NCBI RefSeq assembly: GCF_000281045.1
Contig: NW_008246071.1
Span: forward strand, 896,208 to 960,207
DNA: 64,000 bases
Source of the DNA: Saprolegnia diclina VS20
Taxonomy: Eukaryota > Oomycota > Saprolegniomycetes > Saprolegniales > Saprolegniaceae
Direction of reading: 5' to 3'
In this document: piece by piece, positions 39,392 to 50,074 of the stretch
Numbering within the stretch: position 1 is the stretch's first letter
How the letters are laid out: each line of letters opens with the position of its first letter
Made by a program: the position numbers and the translations under genes
Notes under the pieces: model-generated
What the model saw: only the letters and a program-made list of their open reading frames with translations
The model's database searches: none
What the model was told of the DNA's origin: nothing

Positions 39392-39914
39392 GTTGTCCTG
39401 CACCTCGCGCGTTTCGTCGCTACCGCTCTCTTCCTCGGCATCTTGATACATTGACACGCTACTCTAGTACAGACCTTATTCATTTCGCAAGCGATCGAAC
39501 ATATTTGAGGGATCGTCGCGGCCGCAGCCGTCGAGGACGATATCACCGTGTGGGGCGCGTTCGACATTGAAGCTGGCAGTATGCGTTTTGCTCGTTTTGT
39601 TACTAAGTAAATACAGCGTGTTTGACGGTGGTGTGAGGTAGGCTTTGGTGCGAGCTATCCCAATTCCCTTTGTTCTAGGAGCAAGGTACCAGGCCCACAG
39701 ACCCTATATCTACCGTACTTCAATGGAGCAGGGTGCCTTGATGTGTGTCCTACTAAGAACAACATCCGTTGTTGGCTGCAGTGTTCGTGATGGCCATCGT
39801 ACGAGGTCGATAAGGTTCCCCTTCATTTTGCTTTTACTGTTGTACATGGGGTCCATATTTGGAAGGTTATGCAGGTGGTGATTCCTAATATCATCTCTAC
39901 TCGCCTCGATGCCT

Positions 39915-41513
39915 CTAAGCATGGTGCACCGTGCTCGCAGCCGCCGATTCCGAGAGTGGTCGTGTCTGCATCGTCACCATCTCTCGGTCCAGCGCCTCGT
40001 CGCTCACAGCCTGAAAGTCCGTGTTGGATCGACCCGACATCTACAAGCAGCGTGTAAATGTGAGTCTGTCGTCGACAGGACATCGGTCTTCGCACCAGTA
40101 CGCTCTGTGTGGCGTAAAAGGAGCCGCCAATCGACGACGAGCGCTCGAGGAGCTGCGCGGGGTTGGACACGGGGCAAAACTCGGGCTCCATCACAACACG
40201 GAAGCTGCTCGAGTTGCGGCGCACCATGTTGGAGCCAGGCATGTTGGGCTGGAGCTCGGCGTGGCAGATGCTGTCGGCCGACGACGGCGGCGCCGGTGGC
40301 ACGGGCGGTGCACCCGCCTAGTGTACGATCAATACAAATCGACGGGCTCTCATATGAAATCGTACGTCGTGCTGCATCTCGCGCGACGATAGGACCCACA
40401 CGCCGTAGATCGTGATGAAGACGCCGAGCGGGAAGCAAATGTACTGCGTGACCGTGTAGTCCTTGAACTCTTGAAAGTAAATCGCGCCGCCGAGCACCGA
40501 GAACGTGATGAAGAAGCATTGGAACACCGGCACAATGTAAAGCGCGTCAAAGTACTTGAGGCCCAGCGAAAGCAAGTGCGTCTACGTTCACAGTTCGACA
40601 TGTCAACCTGGAGGTTGACGCGTACCTGCATCGAGATGGTCAAGACGAGGCCGACGAGAATGACGTAGGTCAGACCCTTGTTGAACTGGTTGTCACCGGA
40701 CGCCGACTGCTTGATGAGCTCACCGGTCGACTTGGCAAACATGACCGACTGCGCGCCAAAGACACCTACGAGCCACGTGGCATCAAATATGGTCGTTCGA
40801 GACCAGATTGTTGTACCAGCGAGGCCGGCGTACGCGAGCGGGTGCGTCTTGAGCACAGACTTGTACTCGGTCGAGAGAGCGCCCTTCTTTTTCAGAATGC
40901 GCTCGGCGTTCATGAGCATCGAGTAGAGGAAGAAGAGCACGCCAATGATGAAGACGAGGTAGATGAGCATGTCCCAGCGGTAGTACAAGCGCAGGAGCTC
41001 GTGCAGCGTGTAGTTGGTGTTCTCGTGTGAGCCAAAGATGGTGACCATGACGGCGCCAACGACGATCCACACCGTGCCCCAGAGGTCGTTGCGCGTCAGC
41101 TTTTCCTTGAGCCAGAAATGCGCAAAGACGATGTTGCAGACAAGCGTAAAGGCGCCGACTGGCATGATGATACTCTACATATACGCGTCTGTGAGCGGCG
41201 CATGGGCGGTCGTCGCTACCTGCGCCGCAAACGTGAGCGCGGCAAAGTCTGCGATGGACCCGACACCGACGCCAAAGAAGCCGAGCCACCACCGCCACTG
41301 CGTGTTGTACGGCTTGCGCTCGTGGTCGGGCAGGTGGGCCTGCATGATGAACGAGTACTTCTGGATGTTGAGCCCCTACACAGTCGCGGAAGAGAGTCAG
41401 GAACGCGCTCGCTCTCGCCGATCGGAACGCACGAGGTTCGAGATCGTCGACCCGATCAAGCAGATGCCAATGCCAATGAAGAGGTTGGACGTGTTGGTCT
41501 CATGGTCGGGCAT
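39915..41513 (-). CDS. NIPA-like magnesium transporter, copy A
   Basis: Seven coding exons (41513-41433, 41375-41220, 41174-40817, 40765-40626, 40581-40366, 40317-40102, 40040-39915) give 430 residues. The nine or so helices match the NIPA (SLC57) family of magnesium carriers: GIGICLIGSTISNLGLNIQK at the N-terminus, a WWLGFFGVGVGSIADFAALTFA helix pair, ADF-SIIMPVGAFTLVCN, GAVMVTIFGSHEN, FGAQSVMFAKSTGELI and LGGAIYFQEF. A C-terminal Ser-rich cytoplasmic tail of about 110 residues follows, which copy B lacks. In front of the ATG a GT...TAG stretch at 41560-41514 looks like an intron in the 5' untranslated region. The last two exons encode only the low-complexity tail, so they are less certain than the rest. 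Confidence 0.83.
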
Positions 41514-41560
41514 CTAGCAGCGTCGTGGTGAGCGTCGGCGTCGTCGTCGGTCGCGGGTAC
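41514..41560 (-). other. Putative 5'-UTR intron of NIPA-like copy A
   Basis: A 47-nt stretch from GTACCC to GCTAG ends one base before the start ATG. It fits the size and the TAG acceptor of all other introns here, and the upstream sequence has no ATG. Confidence 0.5.
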
Positions 41561-42335
41561 CTGCGCAGCCAAGATGCAGTTTTTTATTCTGTCGCAATAA
41601 GCCCACTGGAAGCCCAACCGAAGCCGGACCTCTATTTAATTCCTCGCTCTATTTAAAAACTATCTTTTTAAAATGCATACAATAGACAAGCTATTCTAAA
41701 AACAGGACCGTGGGATTGGCATCCCACTCGATATTTTAATATGCTTTCGCCATCATACTCGGATGAGCCAATCAAATCGCGCGGTACCGCCTCTCTTATT
41801 GCACGAGGTGCATTTTTATCGATTTTTTAAAATTCCGAGCCGGCCACCACCGTATTATTTTAAATTGAGCTATAATTGCTAGAGTGTTCCTTGCCTCTGC
41901 GCCAAGGTCTCATCTCTTGCACTATGTATAGCGTCCAGTGCACTAAATTCGCACCCGCCGTAACAGCGCGTAATGCATGGCGGTTGATCACTCCACGCGC
42001 GACGATGCGTCATCAGGAAGACGACGTCGAGAGGCTCTAGTATCATGAGGTTGGTGGCCGTGTTGATGATGGCTTGCGCGGTGGCTGGTACATGCTTTGT
42101 CCGACTGCATCATCATCTTGCGCGGAATGGCGATCCGTGACATTGCACTTTTGTTTTGTACGGGACCGAGGTTCAAGGATGGTGGATCGCGCGACATGCC
42201 ATGAACAGCATCATCATCGCAAGCCTGCGACGACAAGACATATCGCACAAACCGAGCGAAATCGAAACGGCGACTCAAGTCAAGATCGCGATCTGTTGAC
42301 GAGTATCTAGGCGTCGACACGCGTTTCAACTGCTC
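41561..42335. other. AT-rich intergenic spacer
   Basis: The spacer between the tandem NIPA-like genes has a markedly AT-rich part near 41580-41960 (likely promoter of copy A), including a CCAATCAAATCGCG stretch that is also found inside the MITE (near 5724). No gene was recognised. Confidence 0.5.
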
Positions 42336-43798
42336 CTAGTACGGAGAGCCTGTCGAGAGAGGGACAGAGCAAGGTGGCACCGCGATGGCGACGTAAGCTC
42401 TCGGTGTCGTGGCGAGTGCAAACTCTTGGCTCTCGGTGCCCGGCGACGCCATGCCATCCAGTGTCGTCTACGTGCCGTTTGGATGAAATCGCCTCGAGAG
42501 TATATCATATTGGCGCCAAGTGTACATACCTCGCTCAGTCGCATCTCACGTCGCGAGAGGAGAATGACGCCGACGACGGTGATGGCGACGCCGAGCGGGA
42601 AGCAGATCCACTGGTAGAGTGTAAAGGCTTGGAATTCGTTAAAGTACACGGCGCCACCGAGGACCGAGAACGAAATGAAAAAGCACTACCCCACAACATG
42701 CTCGTTGTTAGTACACTGTACCTTTGTCGTCGAGCAAGGCGGTACAACGTACGGTGAAGACGGGCACCATGTAGAGCGCGTCAAAGTTCTTGAGCCCCAG
42801 TGCCAACATGTGCGTCTACAAGAATCTCAGCGCAGAAGACAGCACGTACGAGCAACGTACCTGAACGCTAATCGTAAGGACCAAGCCCGCGAGGATCACA
42901 TACGTGAGGACGCGATTGAACTGGTTGCGGCCTTGGAGCGAGAGCTGAATGAGCTCGCCCGAGCTTTTCGCAAACATGACCGACTGCGCGCCGACAATGC
43001 CTAATGCCACATGCGAACGCAAGTCGAGGTGGCAAAAGTACCTGCAAAGCCAGCGTACGAGAGCGGGTGGAGCTTCTCGAGCGCGCGATACTCGGGCGAC
43101 GCCTTCCCGCACTTGCGCAGCACTTGCTCGCTGCGCATTCGCACCACGTGGCTACAGAATATCAATATATCAGAGCCGTGTCAAGTCGGTGCACCGCAAA
43201 TACAAAAAGGCGACGAGGCCGAGGATCGCAATGGCGTACACGACCATGCTTCCGCGCGTGGAGAGCGCAATAAGCTCATCGAGCGAATATTTGGGGCTCT
43301 CGTGCGACCCAAAAATGGTGACCGCCGTCGCACCGAGTACGATGAGCCCTGTCCCGGCGAGATCGGTGCTGCCGAGCGGCTCCTTGAGCCAGTAGTGCGC
43401 AAAGCCGAGGTTGGCCACGAGCGTAAAGGCTCCAATGGGCGTGATCACGCTCTACGGCGTGAGCACCAACACTCAGATCTCAACTGCTCACGTCATAACC
43501 GTACAAGTGTAGGTATGTACCTGCGCTGCAAACGTTAGCGCGGCAAAGTCAGCGATGGACCCGAGCCCGACGCACGCAAAGCCGAGCCACCAGCGCCACT
43601 GCGTGTTGTACGGTCGCCGCTGCGTCTCGGGAAGGCGCTCCTGGTGCAAAAACGAATATTTTTGAATGTTTAGCCCCTACATGTAGCGTAGAGAGATGAG
43701 AGGGACATGCAATGGCTGCAATCTCATCGTACGAGGTTGGAGACGGTGGTCCCGACGAGGCACATGCCAATGCCAAGGCCCAAGTTGGTCGAGCTCAT
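42336..43798 (-). CDS. NIPA-like magnesium transporter, copy B
   Basis: Eight exons (43798-43733, 43676-43521, 43451-43195, 43151-43042, 43000-42861, 42815-42753, 42685-42530, 42467-42336) join to 359 residues. It is collinear with copy A from GLGIGMCLVGTTVSNLGLNI through GFACVGLGSIADFAALTFA, SVITPIGAFTLVANL, GAQSVMFAKSSGELIQ and LGGAVYFNEF. Compared with copy A it has two extra introns: 43194-43152 in the middle loop and 42752-42686 in the VFT-CFF segment. The second contains TACTAAC, the classical branch-point sequence. The C-terminal tail is only about 44 residues. A tandem duplication on the same strand is evident. Smallest intron 41 nt, largest 69 nt. Confidence 0.83.
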
Positions 43799-44105
43799 CG
43801 CGCCAGATTCGAAAACTGCAAACTGCACCGAGAAGCACTGCCAGAGTTATGGTCAGATTCGATCGACCAGCTGCACTGAGATGCCAAAGAAACTTCAACA
43901 ACGCGACCGGGGGCGCATGAGAAGCGTCACCACTCGTTCATCGCTTGTCGATATCCGTCGCCATGACTGCCGCCATGTTCTGCATACTAGTATCAACCAT
44001 CGCCTCGACGTGTCGTCCAGAGAACCTCGTCCCAGTTGGTCGCGCTAGTTAGTCGAACATCAAGATAGTCACAAACGCAGAGCTCTATATTTAGGTTTGG
44101 GTGCC
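43799..44105. other. Divergent promoter region
   Basis: About 300 bases between NIPA-like copy B (minus) and the IQ-motif gene (plus), with nothing else recognised. Confidence 0.5.
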
Positions 44106-47100
44106 ATGGCCGAGGACCGGGATGGCGGTGGCATGCAGCACTGCGGGTGTCAGATCGGGCGCCCGTGTAGCTGCGGGATGCGCCTGCTCCTGGCGCGCGA
44201 AGCGAAAGTCGAGCTCAGCGAGGAGTACGACGAGATGGAGCTCGCGCCGGGCGTCGTCATGCGCCTCAAGAAGGAATACGAGTATGACATCTATATCCAT
44301 ACCTCCCAGATCACGCCAACTCATATAGAAACGTGCCGGGCACGCGGCTCTATCGCCTCCTGCGCATGTATCGCCTCTCGCTTCTCGACGCGATCGCCGA
44401 CATGACGGCCATCATCGACCTCGCCTCGACGCACAAGCGGCTCATCGTCGTCGACACGACCGAGCTCCTGACGCGCAAAGACACGGTTGTCGCCATGTAC
44501 CCTACAGCTATTACCGCACGCGCTCATTTGAGGCGAGTAGCTCGAGCAATACGTCGATGACGGCCAAGCAAAAGCGCGATGGGATGCAAGTCGCGTCGCA
44601 CATGCCGTCGCGGTACGCGGACCTCAACCTCGCGAGCCTACAAAAGCCGCCCGTGCCTCCGTTGGCAGCGCCCATCTCGATCCACACGCTCGAGCCGCAC
44701 CTCAAGCGCCTCTTGGAGGTCGCGTCGGCGACGATCGCCAAGACGCGCCTCAACCTCGCGGTACATCTTTGCATGATGATGCCACGCCAAGACGACAGGC
44801 CATTATGCGTAGACGTGCAAAGCGTTTGTGCAGACGTACGCATCGACGCGCATTCAGTGCATAGTCCGCGGGCGGCTCTCGCGTCGCACCCATGTCTATG
44901 ACATGACCACGTTTTGGGGCTGCGCCGAAATGGCCGCGGCCGTCTGTCTTCAGCTCCTCGTGCGGCGCCGCCAGGCGGTGGCGCGCGTCCATCGCGTTCG
45001 AAGCGCGTGGTGGGCACACCATCGCGGCGTCGCGATTCTGCATCTCCAGCGCATCGCCCGCGGCTACTTGGCGCGACAGCAGTACGCGCAGGCACTTGCC
45101 GACGTGCAAGCGGCACGCGTCGCCACCGCGGCCCTTCGATTGCAGTGCTGGTGGCGATCACTGACAGCCAAAGCGTTTGTCGCACAGCGTCGTCGGACCG
45201 TGTACGCCGAGTTCGACCACCGCCATCGCCACGTACACGCTCATTTCATGCACTCTAGCGTGACATGGGCGCGTAGGCAAGTGCGACGACGATCCAGCGG
45301 TACTACCGCGGCTACGATGGTCGGCGAGTGCTGCGGCGGCTGCGTATCGAGGCGTCGCTGTGCGAGCCCGTGCGTGCACTCGCGATGCAGTACATGGCGA
45401 CCGGGGATCTCTGGGCGTTTCTTCGCGCGGTCGACAATGACTATCGGCGCTTCCTGCACGAAAAGCAAGACGAAGAAGAGAACGCGTCGACGTTTGTGCA
45501 AAAGTTTCTCCGCGAAAAGCACCTGCTGGAAGAACAAGCCATTCAAGTACGGCCCAAAGCTCAAAGCTCAAAGGAAGAGGCAAACGCATGTGATGGGCGT
45601 AGGCGTGGCACGTCTCGAGAGCCCTCGAGTCGCCGGTGCTGCAGCGCATCGAGCGCACGGCGTCAGCCTACACGACAAGCAAGTCACCGTCGCCCGAACG
45701 ACCCAGCCACCCGTCGTCACCGCAACGGACATCGGCGTCCACGTTCGGCTCGCTCAGTCGGTCGCCATCGCCCGAGCGCCAAAGTTCGCCACCAAAGCCG
45801 GTGGCGCCCGCAGGTATCTTTTCGCCGGAAGCCTCGCCCGATGAAGTCGCTTTGGGTCGTCTCGCGCCCGAGTCCATCGATCTCCCAGACAAATACTCGC
45901 CCAAGCTCCTTCGGCTTGCGATGGCCGAAGGCTACTCGCTACCCGAAGTGATTGCGGGCTTGTACGTGCAATGGGAAGGAATGCATGATGCTGATGCGAC
46001 TGCGACTCGATAGGCGCGGTCTCGAGGCGCAAGGACGGTCGATTCGAAGCATCAAACTGCTTCTTCGCGAACTTCGGCGACGAACACCGCTCATGCGCAA
46101 CTCGTTCCGGTCCGAGCGCGTCGTGCGCGCGGCCGAGCCGGTGAAAGACCGCCCTGTGCTCACCATGTGGTCGTCCAAGCGCATTCCGCCATCGCCGACG
46201 GTGTCATCAACGCCGACGGAGACTGCCTCTCCGTTCGCCACAAAGACCGAGATCCAAACGTACATTTTGCACGCACTGCCAAGCGGCATCAAGGAGCCGA
46301 TCGCGAAATTTCTCTTTGTCGCCGGTCTTCTCCTCTTTGTGCCGCCGACGATCGACGCGAGAGGCAACATTGCGTCCCAGCACGACCCGTGGACTGCATC
46401 GCGCGAGGCCAATGCGCACCTGAGCGCGTACTTGCGCATGCCCCCGGGACTTCTCAAGGTCCATGAGTTCATCATCATGGGTTAGATGCCATAGTTGAAT
46501 GACGTAGGTGCGACGCGAGCAGCTCGTCACCAGTGCTCTGGACGGGACATTTGCGACTTTGAAAGCCCACGGGCTCGTTCACGCCTGCGATTTGGCACCC
46601 TACGACGTGGCGCATCTGGTCGACTGGGCGATCCCAGTAGCGCTGGCAGAAACTATCTTTTGGCTCTTGCAGACGCTCGTCGAGATGGCGCGCAATGGAC
46701 GACCGACGACGTTGGTGCATCGGCTCCGCACCGAAACAAAGCGACCGACAACCCAGGACACGGAGGTCTTTGAAGGCGGCTTCTCGCCGCGGGCTGACAC
46801 GCCGGCGATCGTATCTCGGGCGCGCCTCGAAGACGAGGTCGGGCTCTTTGCCGACATGAAGGCGCGTCTGGAAGCGCAAGTGCTCTCGCCCGTCGCCATG
46901 TCGCACTCGATCTACGAACTCCTCTTTCAAGCCGTGTTTGTGACGCTGCCGGTCCACGCCGACGACCTCGCGACGTACGGCAGCCATCACTTGGATGCGT
47001 TCGTGCACATGCTCGTGGCGCCCAAAATGGACGTCCACAGCACCCAGCGACTGCTCAAGAAGCGCTGTGAGCGCGCGTCGGCGGTCGCCCGCGACTACAG

Positions 47101-47574
47101 CAACGTGTTTCGGGACGCAGGGTGCCATACTGTGCGCGATATTGTACACAGATACACCTTCGCCGACGACAGGCACTTCACGTACTTGTACACGTAGGTC
47201 CACCGCCAGCTCAACACGTTCCAACTGCCACTCGGCCTCGACGAGCAAGTGCGCATTCTCGTCGGGCGGCTTGTGTTTGCCGTACACCTCCATCATCTCC
47301 ATCACCTCGAATGAGAACCATGGGTGGGTAGAGTCCGACGCCGCAGCGCCGCAGTACACCCGACCTCGTGCCGCTGACGCGCCCCATGAGCAGCGCCAGC
47401 GTTGACGCACTCTCGCCCCCGTCGCGCGCCAAGTCCATACTGGAGCCTCTCGCGTCGCCGCTCGTGTCGCGAGGCAAGCGCATGCTACAAGCGATGGATC
47501 CAAGTGACATGGATGGCATTACCAACGTCTTGGACGACGATGTCCTGTGGGCGAGCGATCTCAAGGTCGGGTAG
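44106..47574 (+). CDS. IQ-motif protein of unknown function
   Basis: Ten exons (44106-44281, 44329-44496, 44541-44760, 44813-45232, 45277-45546, 45603-45961, 46014-46458, 46508-47143, 47198-47281, 47332-47574) join in frame to 1006 residues. After a Cys-rich start (HCGCQIGRPCSCG) and a helical region, at least four or five IQ-like motifs follow: TRIQCIVRGRLSRR, ILHLQRIARGYLARQ, ALRLQCWWRSLTAKAF and TTIQRYYRGYDGRR. Such motifs bind calmodulin or EF-hand light chains. A Ser/Pro-rich repeat-like part (SPSPERPSHPSSP, SPSPERQSSPP) comes next, and then a helical C-terminal half without a recognised domain. There is no motor head, so it is not a myosin. A cytoskeletal or ciliary scaffold is possible but unproven. 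Its coding 3' end overlaps the gene on the opposite strand by 14 bp. Confidence 0.78.
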
Positions 47575-49476
47575 CGAGTGCGTCGAGCGCGGCCTCAAAG
47601 GCGCCTTCCATGAGCTGGAGCCGAAAGAGGTCGTAACGCGCGGGACCCGACGCCTCGGTTGGCAACGCGCCGGCCATCTCCATCGTCACAAACGGCGACG
47701 TGGCGTCCTCGTGTGACGCGCCGCAAAGATGCCCATGCGCATGCGGTGCTGGACCAAGCAGCAATTGCGCTTCAATGAGGTCCGTGAGACGTCGCCGCTG
47801 GCCCTTGACGTGCGTCGCCAGAGCCGTGTTCGAGTGCAAGCCAGAAACGTTGTCCACCTAGCGCAAGACGACAGCATGCGACTGGAAAAAACAGCCGTGA
47901 CCCACATACCTTGTCACGAAGCAGTACAAAACGATAGAGACTGAGGGCGCTCGTATACACATCGCTCCGCTGGACAAACTCGGCATCGGGCAGCGGCGCA
48001 AGCAGCCGCGTCAACAACGCGACGAGGGACGGCAGCGTCTCCTCGACGTAATCTACGCTCGCCATGTAAGTCATGCTCTCTCAATCTTGGGTGTACGCAG
48101 CCAATGGCGGGCGACTTCGGCCCGGACGCGGTCGACGATGACGGCAGTGGCGTTTGGAAACGGACAGTGCTCAATGAGCGAACGGAGGACCAGAAACCTA
48201 GTTTTTGTCAGAAAATACAAGATACAAGACATGCACGCGACCGTGACGAGACCGTGATCGTCTCAATGACTTGCTGCCACGTTTGCAGCGTCCGTTGCCG
48301 ATCCTTGGCGTCGGGCACCATGACCATTGTCGTCAACAAGGCTTGGAGCAGTGCCTGGTAGTGGTGGCGTCGCTGTTCATCTACAGCTCCAATAATCACA
48401 CGACCGCGCTGCTACCCATCGTTGCGTACGCTCGGCGTAGGCGTCGAGGCCGACGATCTTGTCTGTCGACGTCTGGAACTGGTCCGGCGCAATGGCTTCC
48501 GACATGGCGGCTTTCGACGACAGCGTGGCAGCCACCATGTGTACGCCAATGACTTTGACCTACTCGATACCCGGTCAACCAAGAACCCTACATGCATAAA
48601 GTACGCTTGGATCGTCGTGCTGCATGAGCACTTGAGCATACGGCGAGATCGTGTCCAAGGCCGCCTTGGTGAGGGACGAGCACAGACTTGCCCAGGGCGC
48701 GTGTTCTCCGAGGCACGTCCAGGCCGCCAGCACGGCGACGCCCATATCTGCGCCAATCAGGTCTGGACCCAAGTACTTGATGTGGAATGCGTCGGGGATC
48801 GCGGCCCACAAGCGGGCTTCAAACACTCTGCGGATCTCGGCCGCGTCGTCGTCGCCATCGTCTTCCGAGTCTTCTTCGTCGTCCGATGGAGCATCCGCAC
48901 CAGGCGCCACGAGTGCTCGCCACATCATCACGTACTGCCGCCATGGCTGCATGGCGAAGAGATGCACCAGAGGAATGACTTCGACGCATGCTTTCACGAG
49001 GTTCTCGATGGGTGATGACGGGCCGTTGTCGAGGTAATGCTTTGGCGCGCGTGCAAGGATGCTCAAGAGAGCGTAGATGACCTTCTTGTGATCCTGGACC
49101 TTGATAGATGCGTCCGGGGAAGACGCTAGGGTAGTCGCGATGCGAGCAAGGAACCCGACGACCAACGGGTCGAGCGCGATGTGCCCCGACGACTTGCGCA
49201 TGAGCATGGCAATCGCATCGCCGAGGTAGATCCCTCGCTTCGTCGGTGGCAGACCTTCCAGCACTACGCGTCGTCATGAGCGTTCGCCCTCATCAGCATG
49301 ATCAACCATGTACCTTGGCCGAGAGCATCGATCCATCGTCCGAGCTCGACGACGTTGGCAGTATCCTCCGCCCGTAGCATCTCGAGGACCTCCATGAAGA
49401 CATGCTTGAGCCCTTCCTTCTCCATCTCGACCATGGAGCCGTGGCCGGCGCGGATCTGCTCGAGGAGCGTGTCCAT
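47561..49476 (-). CDS. Helical (ARM/HEAT-like) protein of unknown function
   Basis: Seven exons (49476-49314, 49263-48605, 48559-48430, 48380-48248, 48197-48097, 48052-47910, 47857-47561) join to 541 residues. The chain is almost all amphipathic helices, for example LDPLVVGFLARIATTLAS, IENLVKACVEVIPLVHLF and LHYVEETLPSLVALLTRLL, as in ARM/HEAT-type or glomulin-like proteins. An acidic loop (SDDEEDSEDDGDDD) lies near the middle. I do not recognise a family. The start MDTLLEQIRAG lies 66 bp from the start of the divergent small gene. The end LDALATRP-stop overlaps the last codons of the IQ-motif gene. Confidence 0.72.
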
Positions 49477-49542
49477 CGTGGAGGCAAAAATTATCCGAAT
49501 GACCGGATACGAGGCTAAACGCACGCCGTTTCCACTTGCAGG
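49477..49542. promoter_or_regulatory. 66-bp bidirectional promoter
   Basis: Only 66 bases separate the start codons of two divergent genes. The stretch holds the inverted half-sites TTATCCGAAT (49491) and ACCGGATAC (49502). Confidence 0.45.
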
Positions 49543-50068
49543 ATGGAAACACTTGCCGCGGAGGAGACCGCGTGGTCCTGCTCGTCCCGCAGCGAGTGGA
49601 TGGTGCTGCTACCGACGACGCCCATCTACGTCTACGACGTAGAAGCACCCCCATCAACTTCCATGCGGCTCATGGTGCCGGCGTAGATATGGCATGACCT
49701 CGTCCAGCGCAAGCCCCTGCGTCACTGGCGCCTCGTCGTCGATAAGTCCGCGTCCGAGGCGCCGGCGTACATTGTGCTCGGCGACATCCCGATCCAAGCC
49801 ATGCACGACGGCAAGCGCAACCGCAACGCTGTCATGGACGATCCAGTCCGCATCGCAGTCATCTGCCACGACGACAATGCGCTCGTGGACCTCGAGCAGT
49901 ACGTTGCGTTGTCTGCATATATGCCACTAAACCACAGGTCCTAGACTCTCGGCGCTGCGCTGCCGCCTCGCCGCCATGACGCCGGGCCTCGACGACGTCT
50001 TCTTGACCATCACAAACGCAACGTATAGCATCCATTACTATGCCCTGCAAGCGAGCTTGGGCGTCTAA
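49543..50068 (+). CDS. Small unknown protein
   Basis: Three exons (49543-49638, 49687-49898, 49945-50068) give 143 residues. The segments WMVLLPTTPIYVYD, WHDLVQRKPLRHWRLVVD, YIVLGDIPIQAM and DDPVRIAVICHDD read as a small alpha/beta protein. No known family is recognised. Both introns are GT...TAG, 48 and 46 nt. The gene shares a 66-bp promoter with its minus-strand neighbour and stops 6 bp before the stop of the acyltransferase gene. Continuous frame over three exons in such a tight setting supports a real gene. Confidence 0.65.
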
Positions 50069-50074
50069 GTGTAT

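Larger units (their letters stand above)
37904..39914. other. Two-kb intergenic stretch
   Basis: It holds a 15-bp tandem repeat, the second copy of the 60-bp repeat, and one short open frame with a hydrophobic N-terminus (listed separately). Nothing else is supportable. Confidence 0.5.
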
